DNA of 64,000 bases from Eudromia elegans (GCA_003342815.1 PTEX01000236.1:975953-1039952), one strand, 5' to 3'. Positions 36,528-49,763 are shown, counted from the stretch's first letter. Translations and numbers: made by a program. Notes: generated by a model not told the origin, from the letters alone.

Positions 36528-36664
36528 CCTTCTTTCCTTTTATTTCTGTTTATTTTCTTCTTTTTATTTTTTAATTTCTTTTTTATCTTTCTTTCTTCTC
36601 ATCTTCTTCTTTGTCTTCATCTTCCTTTCTTCTTTCTCTTCTTCCCTCTTTTTCCTCTTTCTAA
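36528..36664. repeat. Long T-rich pyrimidine tract
   Basis: About 137 bases with very few purines on the plus strand (TTC, TTTC and TTTA words without one fixed unit). It is low-complexity sequence, and the Lys/Glu-rich frame on the other strand is an artefact of it. Confidence 0.85.
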
Positions 36665-39600
36665 GTTTGTTAGCAAAAATGTGCACTCTGAACTGGGTTG
36701 GTGGCTTTACTAAACCAGAGGTATCAGCTGGGGATCCACTGGGATCTGCTAAAATGCTACTGTGATACTGTGAGCGGACTGGAAACAGCATGTAAATGGG
36801 AGTTACAGGTGGTACTAAATTGGAAGGCATTGCACATTAGGGTGAAAAGAAACTATTCAGGAATTCTGAGAAATTACAATGTAAAAACGTGATTTAGCTA
36901 GGAAAAAAAGGAATTGAAACACATTTCCAGTTGGTGGGTGATTGTGGAGAACAAATTAGACATAAATTTGCAGTGGTAGCAGAAAACACAAGGGTAATTT
37001 CAGAAAAAAACATCCTTTTGGCTCTAAAGGAGCATCATTTTAATGCAGAAAATTGCCACACAAATTCCTCTTTGATCTCTATATCCACAGCAGACACAGG
37101 AACAAATGCATTTTAAATGGGGCTACTTCCAAGCTGTTCTAATGGGTGTTTTATCATAGCTTGAAATGTAGAAAGTGCTGAGAGTGGAGCCCTGGGATGG
37201 GAATGGCAGTGAGGAGGCGTTAAGCCATCCAGATGGGTACGGAGGTTTGGGAGGTGACCTGTGTGCAAGACTGGAAGCAAGAACTGCTAGATAGAAATGA
37301 CGGCTCTCGTGCTGATTTTCTTGTTGGCTTTAGTCAGGGCAGAGATTTTATTTCCTGTTTTAATTTTTTTTTTTGTAGAATGAGCATGGTAAATGCTTAT
37401 CTCCTTAAGAGAACTGGTGGGAGGGTTAAGACTAAAGACTGAAGGGTTTAGGCTGAAGATGTACAGACATGAAATATCACTGTGATATCCCAAGAATCCT
37501 GTCCCATTCTGCTAAATTGTGCACTCTGATCATTTCATCCCACATATTTCAACACACAGATTTCACATGACCCAACCTCAGAAATCACTGAGGCTCAAGG
37601 GCAACCCTCATCCACAGACTCCCACTGACCAGGAGCCTCAGAGCACAAGATCTCATAAGGCTCTCTCTCTTCCAGCCTCCCTTTAGAGCTGTGAATCCTG
37701 ATCAGCAAAAACAACCACACACTCCGTTTCTGGCAGGCATTTGAAGAACATAGCCCTGGTAAACACCAGCTACTCTTCTATGAATAACTCTGATGACACC
37801 AAGTGTAGAAACACCAGGTTTCAGCTGTTACAGTAACTAAGTAAATCGAGTTTCCTCTCTTGGGCGCTTTCCCCCCCACGGTCTATCCCAAATCGCTCTT
37901 TCAACTCACTGTCCCTCAAAGATCCTATTTCAAAGTTATTATTTTATGCCTTTAACTATGATAAATAAAGAACACAAACAGGGAAACATGAATGCATTCC
38001 TGCAGGATAAAAAAGCGCTACAAAACCCAAATGTTGCTTTGATTTTTGATAAATTATTTCTTAAGAAAATAAAAGGTACCAAAGGAAAGACCCAATACTC
38101 AAAAGTTGAAATGAAAAACAGTGCAAGAAAACATGCAAACCTATGAAACTCTAGTTCTCTTAGAGAAAAAGATACCTTGGGGAAGTGGTACTGAAATGGG
38201 TATGTGTCCATTAAAAGCTGCATATGTAACCTTTGATTTCCTTTTTGTAGAGAACTTTGAAGATGATAGGAAGAAAAAATTAAACGAAAAGATTAAATCA
38301 GACATGAAGGTTCTGAAAAATAACTTTGTCAAAGGAAGAGGCTTGTTCACATTTTGTCCATGATGTTATGTTTCTAGATCTAGCAAACGCGATGCATTAA
38401 AAAAAAAAATCTCAAAATAGAAACCACTGATATTTGAAGATTTTTAAGGGTGCTGAGGGGAAATCCCAGCAGCATCAAATTTCTTGGCAGAATGATTCCG
38501 CAAATATAAAAACCAATAAGAACATAGAAGCTGCAGATAAGATCCACAATACTAAATACTGGCTGGGTAGGAGGGAACAGAGAAGTGCAGCAGAAGTCTC
38601 TGTAATCTGTATCCTAGATTCCTCCTGACCTCACAAAAATGTTGGTAACTCAGCAGCAATGGGGATAAGTGAAAAAAAACAAAAAACAAGAAACAGAATG
38701 ATGTGCACTGAGTGCAGGCTGGGCACCCAGCGATAAGAAGGGTGTGATGGGGTAGAGTTTAATTTTTCTTCTTGGGAACACTCTACAGGTTTTATGGCAA
38801 AACAAGGGATCTAGCAGGAAAATTCCCCTTCTTTGTTAGCCTGCGAAAGTCCAGGTCTAGGACTGAAATAAATTCTGTTTGTAACCTGTTGATTGACTCT
38901 GCTTGTATCATGTTTAGCTTTCAGGAAATATGCAGATGTTGAAGTGTGCTGGTTCTCCTCGTCTAGAAACAGAGAAACCCTTCATGGTCATATTCAGCCT
39001 ATAGCATTGTTTATATCTGTTTCTCGACTTCTAGCTGTATCTTCTATCTAAATCTCTGTATCTTCTCATTCCAGTAAGAGATGAGAAAAATTCTGATCCT
39101 GAGGCGTTAGAAATTTTGAGTAACAAAGTCCCTTGTAGGGCTATGTAACTAATACTAAAGTAGGATTTTTTTTTTTTTAACATTGTAAGTTGGCACAAAT
39201 GATGCCACTTATAGCACCATGGCAGCCTTCAGCGGGAGGCTTACAAATGCCACTCGTAATTAATTAAAAAAACCCTCCGATTTCAAATACATTTCACAGT
39301 TTGTTCCTGGGGAGAAGTACTTTACACTTCTTGAACTTCCAGGTTGATGGGCTGAGCACACAATTCGGTGCATTTCCTTTTCAAGTGGATAATCCACTGC
39401 ACGGCTGAGCAAATGACAACCCAGATGCTGAATGAAAGGTGCCCCTAGGGGCTTAGAGAATGGAAGAAACAATGAAATCTGCAGGACGTTTTTAGTGAAT
39501 CACACCCTCATTCTCCTCCACAAAGGAGGAGAGAAAGGGGGGAAAAAAATAAAAGTAAGAAAAAGAAAAAAATAAAGCATGGTGACACATAAAACATGTG

Positions 39601-40130
39601 GTACCAAATTGATGGCAACTTGTACAAAATGGGAACACGAACTGCATGGCATGTGGATAAAAGAGAAAGCATCTGCAAAACATGTGAGGAAATTTGTGAA
39701 TATAATTCGAGCAATTATGATTATAGTGTTGTATACTCTACTGCACTTAATTACAATTCTCTGTTCTTTTCATACTATGGAAATGGACTAAATGGACTAC
39801 AAAATATATCTCAAAAGACAAGCAATCTGTGGCATGAATAGGAACTTTCTTTATCTTAATACAATGAGGAGTACATTTCACAAACATGGCAGCATCTCCG
39901 TGATAATTCCTCAGTGTTGAATTTTGATTACGGAATGAACATTGTGAAAAAAATTAGAAGCCTTTATTATTTCATCTGAGAACATGAATAGGATTATTAG
40001 GAGTATTAAAAAGATTTTTTTTCCTTTCTTTTTTTTTAAGCTGGTTTACTATGAGAATTACATTTAAATGACAATCTTTCCCTTTTTTAATTCTGTGCTA
40101 TTTTACTGAGGAAGCCAGAGAGGTGTTTTC

Positions 40131-40143
40131 TTTTTTTTTTTTN

Positions 40144-40185
<42 letters not shown>
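40131..40185. repeat. Very long T homopolymer with one N
   Basis: Fifty-four T and a single N at 40143. Its length is probably uncertain, as the N within the run suggests. Confidence 0.92.
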
Positions 40186-40187
<2 letters not shown>

Positions 40188-41302
40188 CTCCACTTGTATA
40201 CTTAGATCTTTCCTCAGGTTTCATTATTGCAATGAGAAGGTGTGCAAGTTCTGTAGTGCTCACGTACGTGGTTAAAAGTTAAAACAACTTTCATAATCAT
40301 TAATCTTAAATTGTGAGCCACAACAGTTTTTTTGGGTAAAGCTGTAAAATATTTTGCAAATAATGAATTCTGCCTAGAAATGCTAGTCTAGAAAGGACGT
40401 CTCAAGAGACTGAACTGCGTTCCCAGGTTTTTTTTCCTGCTTTTTTTTCCTGCATTTAAAAATGTACACTCATGTTTTAAGTGTTTGTTTTCGACAGCTC
40501 AGGTGCTTCACTGAATTAAATGAGCCAGTGCAGGTTCACAGAATCTGAAGATGGAAGCAATTATGTCTATGGATGGGGGAGTCGTCTGAAAGCGTGGTGT
40601 TATACAGCATAAGGTTTTCAGTGGCACGAATTTGGGACAACAGCATACTGGGGAATAGTAAAGCCGTGAGTTACACAGTTCTCTGTAAAGAAGCACTGAT
40701 AAAACTTGACAGTTCATTGCTCCATCATGTACACTGCAAATCTCCTTCATTTTATAGATCTTGTTGAGTGCTTAAGACTGCAATGAGTTGGATAACTTGG
40801 TTCTAAATAACTTAAGAATTCTGGCTGTGTGTTTGAAGATGAAGGCTTAGTCATTTGAGGAACCTGCCATGGATTGAAGGAACAATCATTAATGAGTCTG
40901 GATGACTCTCTGGTGGCCAAGAGCCATTTGAGATATGTTAGGACAGCAGAATCCAAGGCCAAGGCTGAGCACCTGAATTTTACCAGAGATAGAACAAAAG
41001 AAGAGGAATCACAAGATCCAAGAGAAAATGATGAGGAGAAGGCAAGCACCAGGGAGTTTTCACAGCATGGTACCATCAGAACACTGCAGAACTAGGCTAA
41101 GGAGCACTTTGATATTCAAACATTCCATAAAAGTTGCTGAACATCTGGCCAGGTTGTGTTTCAGCTGGTAAAAATATGAGCTGAAGTTATTTCTTACACA
41201 TTCTTCATTATAAATTCATCTACCAGATTTTCTGTAAACGTCAACTAGGTACAGATTAACCATGATTTACACCATCTACTGCTATCGCTGCATCATTTCT
41301 AA

Positions 41303-41733
41303 AGAATCACAGAATCACAGAATGGTTGAGGTTGGAAGGGACCTCTAGAGATCGTCTAGTCCAAACCCCCTGCTCCGTCAGGGCACCCAGAGCACAGGGC
41401 ACAGGGTGGCATCCAGGCAGGTTTGGATGATCTCCAGAGAAGGAGACTCCACAGCCTCTCTGGGCAGCCTGTTCCAGGGCTCTGTCACCCTCACAGGAAA
41501 GTTCTTCCTCACATGGACATGGAACTGCCTGGGTTTCAACTTGCACCCATTACCCCTTGTCCTATCACTGGCCACCACAGAGAAGATTTTGACCCCCTCC
41601 TCCCTACATTCTCTCCTCAGGTACTTAGACATATTGATCAGATCCCCTCTCAGTCTTCTCTTCTCCAGGCTAAACAAGTCCAGCTCGCTTAGTCTTTCCT
41701 CATACAATAGGTGCTCCAGTCTCTTAATCATCA
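41303..41733 (-). mobile_element. CR1 LINE 3' end, copy D (about 430 bp)
   Basis: It begins on the plus strand with AGAATCACAGAATCACAGAAT, which read on the minus strand is the octamer tail that ends avian CR1 elements. Going into the element on the minus strand are the 3' UTR (ggtttggactagacgatctc), the C-terminal ORF2 block NRLPREAVESPSLEIIQT near 41440, TRGNGCKLKPRQFHVHVRKNF, and [18 protein letters not shown] near 41670. The match stops at about 41733, so almost the whole element is missing at its 5' side. This is the normal form of a CR1 insertion, caused by incomplete reverse transcription. It resembles copies C and E more than A and B. Confidence 0.96.
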
Positions 41734-44700
41734 AAACCAGTACACCTGTTTATAAGATAAAGCAGCAGAGATTTAAATCTTCTTTGTCTTTACCTCGTAG
41801 CTAAATTTGGCTAATTTAGGCCACTGTCAGCCTCCAAAGTTTACAGAATATTTGCTCCAAAATCAGTAACACTTGGATATTCTGCCTGCCACTTGCTGCA
41901 CATTTATTATTAGCTTTTCTTTAGTTTTCCTTCTCAGACCACTACACTTATGAGGGAATCAGTCACTGCTGCTATAATTCTTACAAAAGCTGACATGCTT
42001 CCTTGAGGTCTAACTGGGCATTTCTTTCACCCCCTGCTGTCTTCCACCGAGGCTGTGTCTAGACGTAGAAACACAAGCTAACTGAGATTGATTGATCCCA
42101 GTCTGGACAAGCTGTACAGCTCTCAGTCTCGAATGTGATGTCTTTATGGAAGCTCATAACACTTCCTCCTGTAATTGAGATTCCTAATGTTTCAGTTATG
42201 AGGAGCAAGACTTCAATATCTAAAAACCTATCACACTTTTTCTGCATCTGATGAAAGCTGTATTTCAAAAACAGTGTGAACAACTTCTCTCTAGGATCTT
42301 TTTTACCTTGGTCGTTTTGTGAATATATCTATATATAAATATACATAAATAAATAATCAGGAATAAAAGAAAAATCTTCCTCTGCAGGACTTAGCTCTTG
42401 TTAACAAACCAAGCATGGTGCTGTTCCTTGCCATGAACAGCTGCGACAAGGAAAAGCAGTGATTCCAAAAAAGTTAGTTTGAACATGTATAATCAGATTA
42501 TGGTAATTTAATTAAAGCCCATTTAAAAATCTAATGCTTATTATTAGTTTGTGTACTTCCTAATTATTTTATGGGCTTTTATTTTTTGTGGCAAAGATCC
42601 AGTGATTACAAAGCTGTGGAACTTGATACTTAGACAAGCAAAGAAATGCATTAGCAAACTTTGTTTAAAGAGAGAATTGTCAGAAATGCCAGAGCCTAAC
42701 ATTTCATGAAAGAAAAAGAATAACGCTGTTTTTAATGATGTAGTGCTTTTCTTCCTTGTTAATATATTAAAGACTACATTACCAATTTTGGAGGGCAAAA
42801 GGGGAAAGGGGACTGCACTTATAAAGCACAGGGCTGTGCAATGTCTTCAACGCCAAGAGATTAAGAAGCAAAATCAATATGTCAGTGTTCACCCAATGCA
42901 TTGTCCTTTCCAATTTTTCTTGTAGACTCCAGAAATAAACTCTGATTTCAGCTGAGTCCTGATGCTAGACACTCTATCCTTACCTATAAGGGAAAATAAT
43001 CTAGCTGATTTTGAAAGAATAGTGGTTCGTAAAATAGAAATTCTTAAGCCAGACTTATTTTTCTAAAAAAACTTTTTTGGGCTACTTGAGATACTTAATT
43101 AGGAATTATTCTTAAATCTGGGTGAATGAGTTAATTAGTTAGAACACCTACAGATACATTAATGTTAACCAGAAAGGAACAGGCCAGTCAGTGCAAAATG
43201 TTAATTTTGTTATTCCTGTCTTCTGTAGATCTCCAGGTATCTTATCCCCATCCTTGTTCTCACTGAGACCAGCAGAATTCCTGTGATAGTTTTAAGAACA
43301 GCTGAAGGTCAGAAATAAGGATTTTCTGCTTTGTTTTGATTAGGCATTACAAATAAGAGCAAAATATAGCTTACATCGCTTAAAATCAGACTCCTCCAGA
43401 CTGAAATGCAAACAGAGGAACTGTAAAAATAATGATTCTATAGCAGCCTGGGGACTTAAACCCAAAGGGAATTGTAACTATTGTAATGACCATGCTTTTA
43501 ATCCACCTCTACCTGAGTGCCAGATGCTCAAAATAAAGAATAGAGATACTAAGCAGATGTACTTGGTATCTGATTCCCAATTACTATGCTTGCATTAGGT
43601 TAGGTGGGAGGTTAGGTCTACTCATTAGAAAAATGATTTGTTCCCAGGTGGTGGCAAAAATTGTCCTCTCTGCTTTTTTAGTGACTAAGGTTCTCTGGTC
43701 TCTCAGAGTTAAGCAGTAGCATTAAAGTTTTGATACGAGGCCCATGGAAGTCAATGAAAAGACAGCTAATAAAATTGATAGGTTTTGAATCAAACCTTAA
43801 AGGTGAGTGTTAAACAGTTAATTACAATAGCCAGTTGACCAGGCTCTGTCCTAAGGTTGAACTAACTGAGGAAAACAGGAAAAAATACTGGACCTAACAT
43901 GAGAGAAAACACTGAATGGAACAAAATTACACTGTAAGAAGTGAGGAAATGTTACAGGTAATGCTGTGAGGAATTACCAGATTTCACAAGTGGTTAAGGA
44001 GGCAGCCAAGCCTCAGAGACACTGCAAGCACGTGTAGGAGTAGAGGGGACCTTTTGGGCAGCAGTGGTCCAGCAATCTGCAGATGACTTATTAGTATTGC
44101 CAGATATGGCCAGGATTACTAAGGTAACCAAATCAAAACCACAACATTTTAGTAGAGCTGCATCACGGTTCCCTGTCTGTGTTGAACTCAATGACCAACT
44201 GTGTTCGTACTCCTTGCCTTGGTATTGGGACTACAAGCTCAGCCTTGTTCCTGGGTAGACCCTGAATCAGGAAAAGAAGCAGCCTCTCATTCAGCAGACA
44301 ACAAGAGGAGGAATTCCTGGGTCTTCAGGTTCACCAGATGTCTCTTTCATTTAACAAAAGTATCAAAAATGTTTTAAATAATCTCAGTAGATAATATAGC
44401 ATGATAGAGTTGGAAACAATACAGCTCTGTGAAAGGCAACAAACCTTGCTCAGTTTTCTACAGAAAACCATCCATTAGCTACCAGCTGTACATAACTATT
44501 TAGTCAAATCATCTATTTCAATGACAATTGCCCATCAAAGGGATAAATGGAAGTATTGTTGCGACTGATTCAACAAGTTGGCTCTGCAGATTTCTCTGCA
44601 TCCAGAGGTTAGGAGTGCTTAGAATTCAACTTATCCATCCCCAAAGCTGGCACAAGCAAATTAGCTTCCCAAATCCCTGCCCCCTGACAGGAACTTATGG

Positions 44701-45824
44701 TATTTGCATTAACACATAGGTTGGCAAATGACAGATGGTGTGCATTGATAGCCAGATTCAAAAGATCACATACACATATATATATGTATATTATATATAA
44801 ATATATATGTATTCTTTTGAGCTTGAACCAAAATTGACGCTTTCTTTCCTATTAATGTAAGTTTCCCCTTAGAAATAGCATTCAGGCCAACACAACACAT
44901 TTCACTTAGCTGCAAATTATACTGTTTGTTTTAATGTTGTTCATCCATCTCAAATACTGCCACTGTTTCCAAATTGTTAGTTTCTGAAACAGACCTCTAA
45001 TTGCAAAGCAAAGAATTAAAAGCATTGTCATGAACATCAATCTCAGGAACTTTTAAAGGTTTTCCTCTTGCAGTTTGTGACTACAGCTCAATTATGCTCT
45101 GTTTTGCGAACAGTCTCAGCCTCTTGTGCAGTATCTCTTCTTGTCTCCAAATCTCCATCCTGCCTCAAAAAAGCGAGCCCTGACCCATCTGATTATCTGC
45201 AAGGGGACGAAGATGGAGATTTTCACAAGTGCTGGTGAGCGTAGCTCGCTCAGCACCAAATGGCTACACAATAAGCCATGCAGCACACTGCATGTTATTT
45301 GTTTATTTTTTAATAAATAGCAGTGAAATTTTACTTTCCAGTTCAGCTGTTAAACTTGGTCTTGTTGCAACAAGATCCAACCTTTTGTACCTAAATCAAG
45401 TCAAGTTTCTAAACTGCCTCAGTTTCTCAGGCTGGTATTTCTGATCAATGGCAAGGTTTAGACAGCCAGGAACTGCTTTCTCTTTTCTCTTTCCTAAGGG
45501 ACTGCTTTAGTTTCATAGAAATACAGCTAATGAAAGCAATTTTTTTTACCAGAAAAGGCAAAAGTCAAACCCCTCTCCGTAAATAAAAGGGAGAGAGCAG
45601 ATTATAATTATTTACTTATTTTGAAGAATACCTTGTTTCATCTCTCAGCAGAGACAAATTTCAGGCAAAGCACTTTGCAACATCTACAGTAATCTTAGTT
45701 ATAAAGCACTGGAAAATAAACACAATAATAGATTGGAAGCTCTCAAGGGAAATCACAATGATCAAGAATGGAAGAAAAATATTTCTGTATTGTAGATGTG
45801 TGTTTTCCTTGGCTAAAGATCCTT
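41734..45824. other. Single-copy DNA, no gene seen
   Basis: AT-rich unique sequence. No gene, RNA gene or clear mobile element was recognised, and the longest open frames are under about 85 codons. A TA-rich patch lies at 42323-42357. Confidence 0.5.
44770..44814. repeat. AT microsatellite with self-complementary arms
   Basis: ACACATATATATATGTATAT followed by TATATATAAATATATATGTA. Alternating AT sequence of this kind can fold back on itself. It is simple sequence. Confidence 0.8.
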
Positions 45825-46290
45825 CCGGAATTATCTTAGCTTAGCGGCCAGTACCCACCAGCTTACATTAAAAAGCAGGAGAAAACTTTAAATAGTGAGG
45901 ATAACACTGTTCTCTTCTAAATGTAAACTACTTTAGAGCAGAAGGCTTTTCCTAGATGGAGCGGAGGACGGGGGAGTGCTGCCAGGCAGATTTACGGCAT
46001 TGCACCATAAGCAGATACATTTACAGGAGAAAGGCAAGCGGCTTTTCTCAGTGAGTGGGTGAGCCATGATGCTGGCCAGACACTTTAAAGATAGTTTTCG
46101 AAAAGCGTGAGAGGCTTGGTATGACCTTCCCCTGACTCCCGCATTATTTATTCTCCAGTGATGGGTTCATAATTCTCTACGGCAGCGAGTTCGGGAATGC
46201 CTCACAAGAGGCTCACTCGGAAAAAAACCCTAACTTTCTTTGCAGTCTTTCACTGCACCTTGGTGTTGGGGAAGAAGTAATGCTGGGACG
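45825..46290. promoter_or_regulatory. CpG-containing candidate conserved non-coding element
   Basis: About 14 CpGs in 465 bases. By contrast only one or two are seen in several hundred bases on either side. The sequence is unique, with no repeat signature and no convincing reading frame. It ends about 220 bases before the hairpin at 46508. CpG retention in a CpG-depleted region is consistent with an unmethylated, constrained regulatory element; this is inference without conservation data. Confidence 0.35.
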
Positions 46291-46507
46291 TGGCATGTTG
46301 AATATATATGATGGAAACTTTGCTGCTGCCTTTGCTTTGCTTTGTTCCCAGCTGGATGTATTTCCCTGGGATGCAGCAGAGGGGTCATGATGGGCAGAGG
46401 AAGGAGGCGTGAGCAAACAAGGCAAAACAAGGTTATTTACAAGAGGCAGTTTGCTCCATGGGTCTTTGGTGCATCTCAGATGGGCCCCAGTATCACCAGA
46501 CACTGAT

Positions 46508-46616
46508 GGGAAGAATAAAAAAAAAGCATGGTACTCACATTACCCAATCTTCAAAAGGATCTAGTTACCTCCACTGAGTAATGTGAGTACAATGCTTTTT
46601 GTTTATTCTTTGTCCC
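46508..46616. repeat. Strong imperfect inverted repeat (hairpin) of about 110 bases
   Basis: The left arm (46508-46543) and right arm (46578-46616) are complementary. From 46511 to 46543 I pair 31 of 33 positions with the right arm. A perfect 13-base block (GTACTCACATTAC with GTAATGTGAGTAC) lies next to the loop. One G-A mismatch and one A-G mismatch follow, and a GGG/CCC closing stem lies beyond a three-base bulge. The loop is about 34 bases. It could be a small palindromic mobile element (MITE-like), a microRNA-type precursor, or a chance inverted duplication. No target-site duplication was noticed. Confidence 0.85.
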
Positions 46617-46868
46617 ACCTCCCCATATGCTCTGCCTGATTATTTGCAATTCGATAAAATTGCTTCCAACTTACAGATTGTTTTATTTTACTTTTTTCCC
46701 TAGCCCTTAGTAGAAACTCTTCTACAGTGTTAATGCATTTTGAGAAACTGCTGTTGCAGAACTTTTCCAGAGGTGTGATCATGTCTATGAAAAGATTCAG
46801 ATGGATTTGAATTTAGCAGATTTCAAGGCAGGAAAGACTTCTTTAGCTCTGCCTCTGAAAAAGAAGGT

Positions 46869-46875
46869 ACACACA

Positions 46876-46918
<43 letters not shown>
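46869..46918. repeat. (CA)n microsatellite
   Basis: About 24 CA units with one TA interruption near the left end. It is a typical dinucleotide microsatellite. Confidence 0.97.
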
Positions 46919-46922
<4 letters not shown>

Positions 46923-46958
46923 ATCTACATTTTTATATAAATAAAATTATCTCCCATC

Positions 46959-46990
46959 ACTGTTGACACTGTTGACACTGTTGACTGTTG
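46959..46990. repeat. Short tandem repeat of ACTGTTGAC
   Basis: Three copies of a nine-base unit (ACTGTTGAC), followed by a partial TGTTGA copy. It lies 40 bases after the CA microsatellite. Confidence 0.85.
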
Positions 46991-49731
46991 ATTTGTGAAT
47001 CCCCGATCAAAAACAGATATTTTGTTTTAGAAGATCTTTGATATCTATTAAAAAAGCAAAGCACTACGGAAACATAAAGTTCAAACAATTTTTAAGAGCT
47101 CGCATACATTAAAAATAAGTATGGACTTGACATTTTCTTTATAATGTTCTATATGATCACCTACATGTTCAAGCTCTTGCACACAAGGGCTTGAAATATT
47201 CAGGTTCTGGCGTGAGCTATTTGCCAGCACTGATTTTTTGGTCACCAAGAAGTCTCTTCCTACAGGAATTAAGCCAATCCGCACAGAAGAACAAGTGACA
47301 AGAGCTGGACATGAGCTAAGATCTCAAGAAAAGGGTTTTGTCCTTTCAAATACATGGCAAATACATGTTCACAATTTTGAGCACGTCTCATCAGAATGAA
47401 CTGCTAAGTTTGCTATTAAGAGGCTGTGTTTCCTACCTATGCCAGCCAATGAAACACCTAATTTATCTCAATGATTTGAGGGATGCATGTTCAGTATGTT
47501 CAGTCATCAAGTAATTATTCTGAGAGGACAAGTATGACCCATTGCACATCATAGTGAGGAAGGGACATCTTTTTTCCTATTTTATCCCCCTCTGAAGCCC
47601 CAAAGCTTCTGATCTTACTTTACCCTAATTGCAACACTGCAGATGTTATAAAACTTCCGAGGACAGAATTTCCTGGTTTATGTATAACTCTTAAAGGAAG
47701 GTAATGATCACGAACACCCAACAATACTTTTATGCACACAGTAGTATAGAAATATATACACAAAAAACTCAAATACCCTCATCAGAAGTCTTATGTTAAA
47801 GCGATTGGCAATGAAAAAAGATGAAAGTCGGAATGAACCTCATATGACAAGGAAAATATAGCTGGAAGTTACTTAGATTCTACAGAAAAATGTGGGGCAC
47901 AAAATGGAAAATGGATTTTTTTTTTTTTTAATGCAGCTCAAATCTCCTTGCAGTAGATCTGGAGGCCAGCAACAACACTCAGTTTCATATCACACAAATG
48001 AACTGTGTGAAATCAATTAAAGAGACATCAGTTCATATTTATATATTCAGAGGCCTTGCTCTGAGCCCTGAAACAGCTCTGAGGTGGAGACCGGGGCTGT
48101 ATCTGCTCAGGGGTCAGGGCTTATAAATAAATATTGAGATCCTTGAGCCTTAGTGTGTCTTCTCCCTACCCTCTGTAAATATGTGCTTCTTTCCATTCAG
48201 TTAATAAATTATCTTGTCCATAAGGATGCCATTACAACAGTGGACTGGAAAAAGGGGAAAAAGATTCAATTGCCTAAAACTTGCTGTTTTAGACATACTA
48301 CTTAGATACGTTTATCTAAAACACCCCAGGGACCTGGTTGATAGGACTGGGAATCTCCCAGAGAGGCAAGTGGAGAACAAGGGGGATATCCCAGCAAATC
48401 TCAAATAACACCAGACTGCTATGTTTAAGCTACTGAGTCCTATCTTATGGCATATGGAAAGGGTGAGAAACATGCAAGATGCTTTATCAGATTTGCCTCA
48501 AATGCCAAATCAGCTTTGGCTGCGTGTAAAACTGTCCTTGCTGGGAGCAGCAGCCTAACACACTGTTTTGGGGGAGGATATTTGACACTGAAAATAAATA
48601 TGATTTTTTTTCTCCTTTTATTAAAAAAAAAAATCATATCTGGTGAACTTTGGTTGTAGTTGAAGGGAAAAGACACCTGCAGGAGAGGAATCAGTATCTT
48701 TAAGATTTGATTTGTCATCCAAGGGGAGTCAAGGGTGATAATATTACTAAACGAAACGCTGCAAGCAAAGCTAACAGTGAGTTTGCATGAATTCTGGACT
48801 TCATGTTCTGCCAAAATTCACTAAAAATAGATTTAGTATCCTAGGGTTTTTTTTTTTTGTTTGTTTGTTTTTTAACAAGTTCCTAAAGACAGTGTGAGAG
48901 AAGGGTAATATCCGTGTAGGACTAGACCAGTTTATTCATTTTTTGCTTTTGCACATTTCAGACAAGGTTGATGTCTTTCAATTCAAATAATTCATTTTGG
49001 TCACTCTCTCCTCCTTCCTTTCTTTCCACTCTCTCCCTCTTTCATTTTTTAAACATGGCTTGGGAATCCATCATTAATTTCCAGGTTTCTCATGTACATA
49101 TTTTTTTCCCGAAATATAATGCAAGATAAAATAGAAGGTCAGGAGTGGTTCATTCTTATGAAAGATCAAATCTGTGAAGATTTATTAAATGGAAAATTAT
49201 ATTTTTTTCAGTAATTGGTGGTAACTACACAGTTTGCATAGTAAATGGTAAGAAACATGCACATGTTCCCACTCAAGCACAACAACGAGCTATTAATTGA
49301 TAGGTTGCGGGTGGTTGTATTTAATGAATTTCTTTGTTAAATAGTCTTTATAAAATTACTCTCAGTGATTAAATAAATACAAGAAAAATTAAATGGTTCA
49401 GAAATAAATTTCATCTTCAGTTTGCTGCCTGATTAGTTAGAGTTTGGTAAAGGAATGATACCACCAGGCAAACTACTTTTCACGTTTTTCCTCTCTGCTC
49501 CATTTTGATTAGCAGCCCAAGGTACTGTCAGGGAAACAACGACAAAAAAAAAGACTTAGTTTTGTTTCTCTTTCCCTTTTTAAGTCTTTTCCTAGTGATA
49601 AATTCAATGAAGATAAGCTCTTAAAAGTAAATAACTGAAAATACTTTGGTGTTGGCTACAGTGAAAAAAAGCTTCCCAGATCTGGAAGCTGTAAGTGACT
49701 GGCCATGACTTCCACATCTGTCTCTGATGCC

Positions 49732-49733
<2 letters not shown>
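46991..49733. other. Single-copy DNA, no gene seen
   Basis: No gene or element was recognised. Short T/A runs occur near 47915, 48606 and 48850, and a pyrimidine patch lies near 49005-49043. Confidence 0.5.

Positions 49734-49763
<30 letters not shown>

Larger units (their letters stand above)
35861..41302. other. Single-copy AT-rich DNA with simple repeats, no gene seen
   Basis: No gene or mobile element was recognised. There is an (AAC)n run near 36176-36194, the pyrimidine tract and poly-T listed separately, and a 13-base tandem pair (TTTTTTTTCCTGC) at about 40428-40453. The open frames near 40747-41095 overlap on both strands and lack motifs. Confidence 0.5.

Noticed and set aside
36564-36830. 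Lys/Glu-rich minus-strand frame resembling a coiled coil
   Set aside because: It is the complement of a pyrimidine tract, so its composition follows from low-complexity DNA.
44395-44460. Possible old CR1 tail ('gatagagttggaaacaatac')
   Set aside because: Only one short word resembles the CR1 3' end, with no octamers and no ORF2 match nearby.
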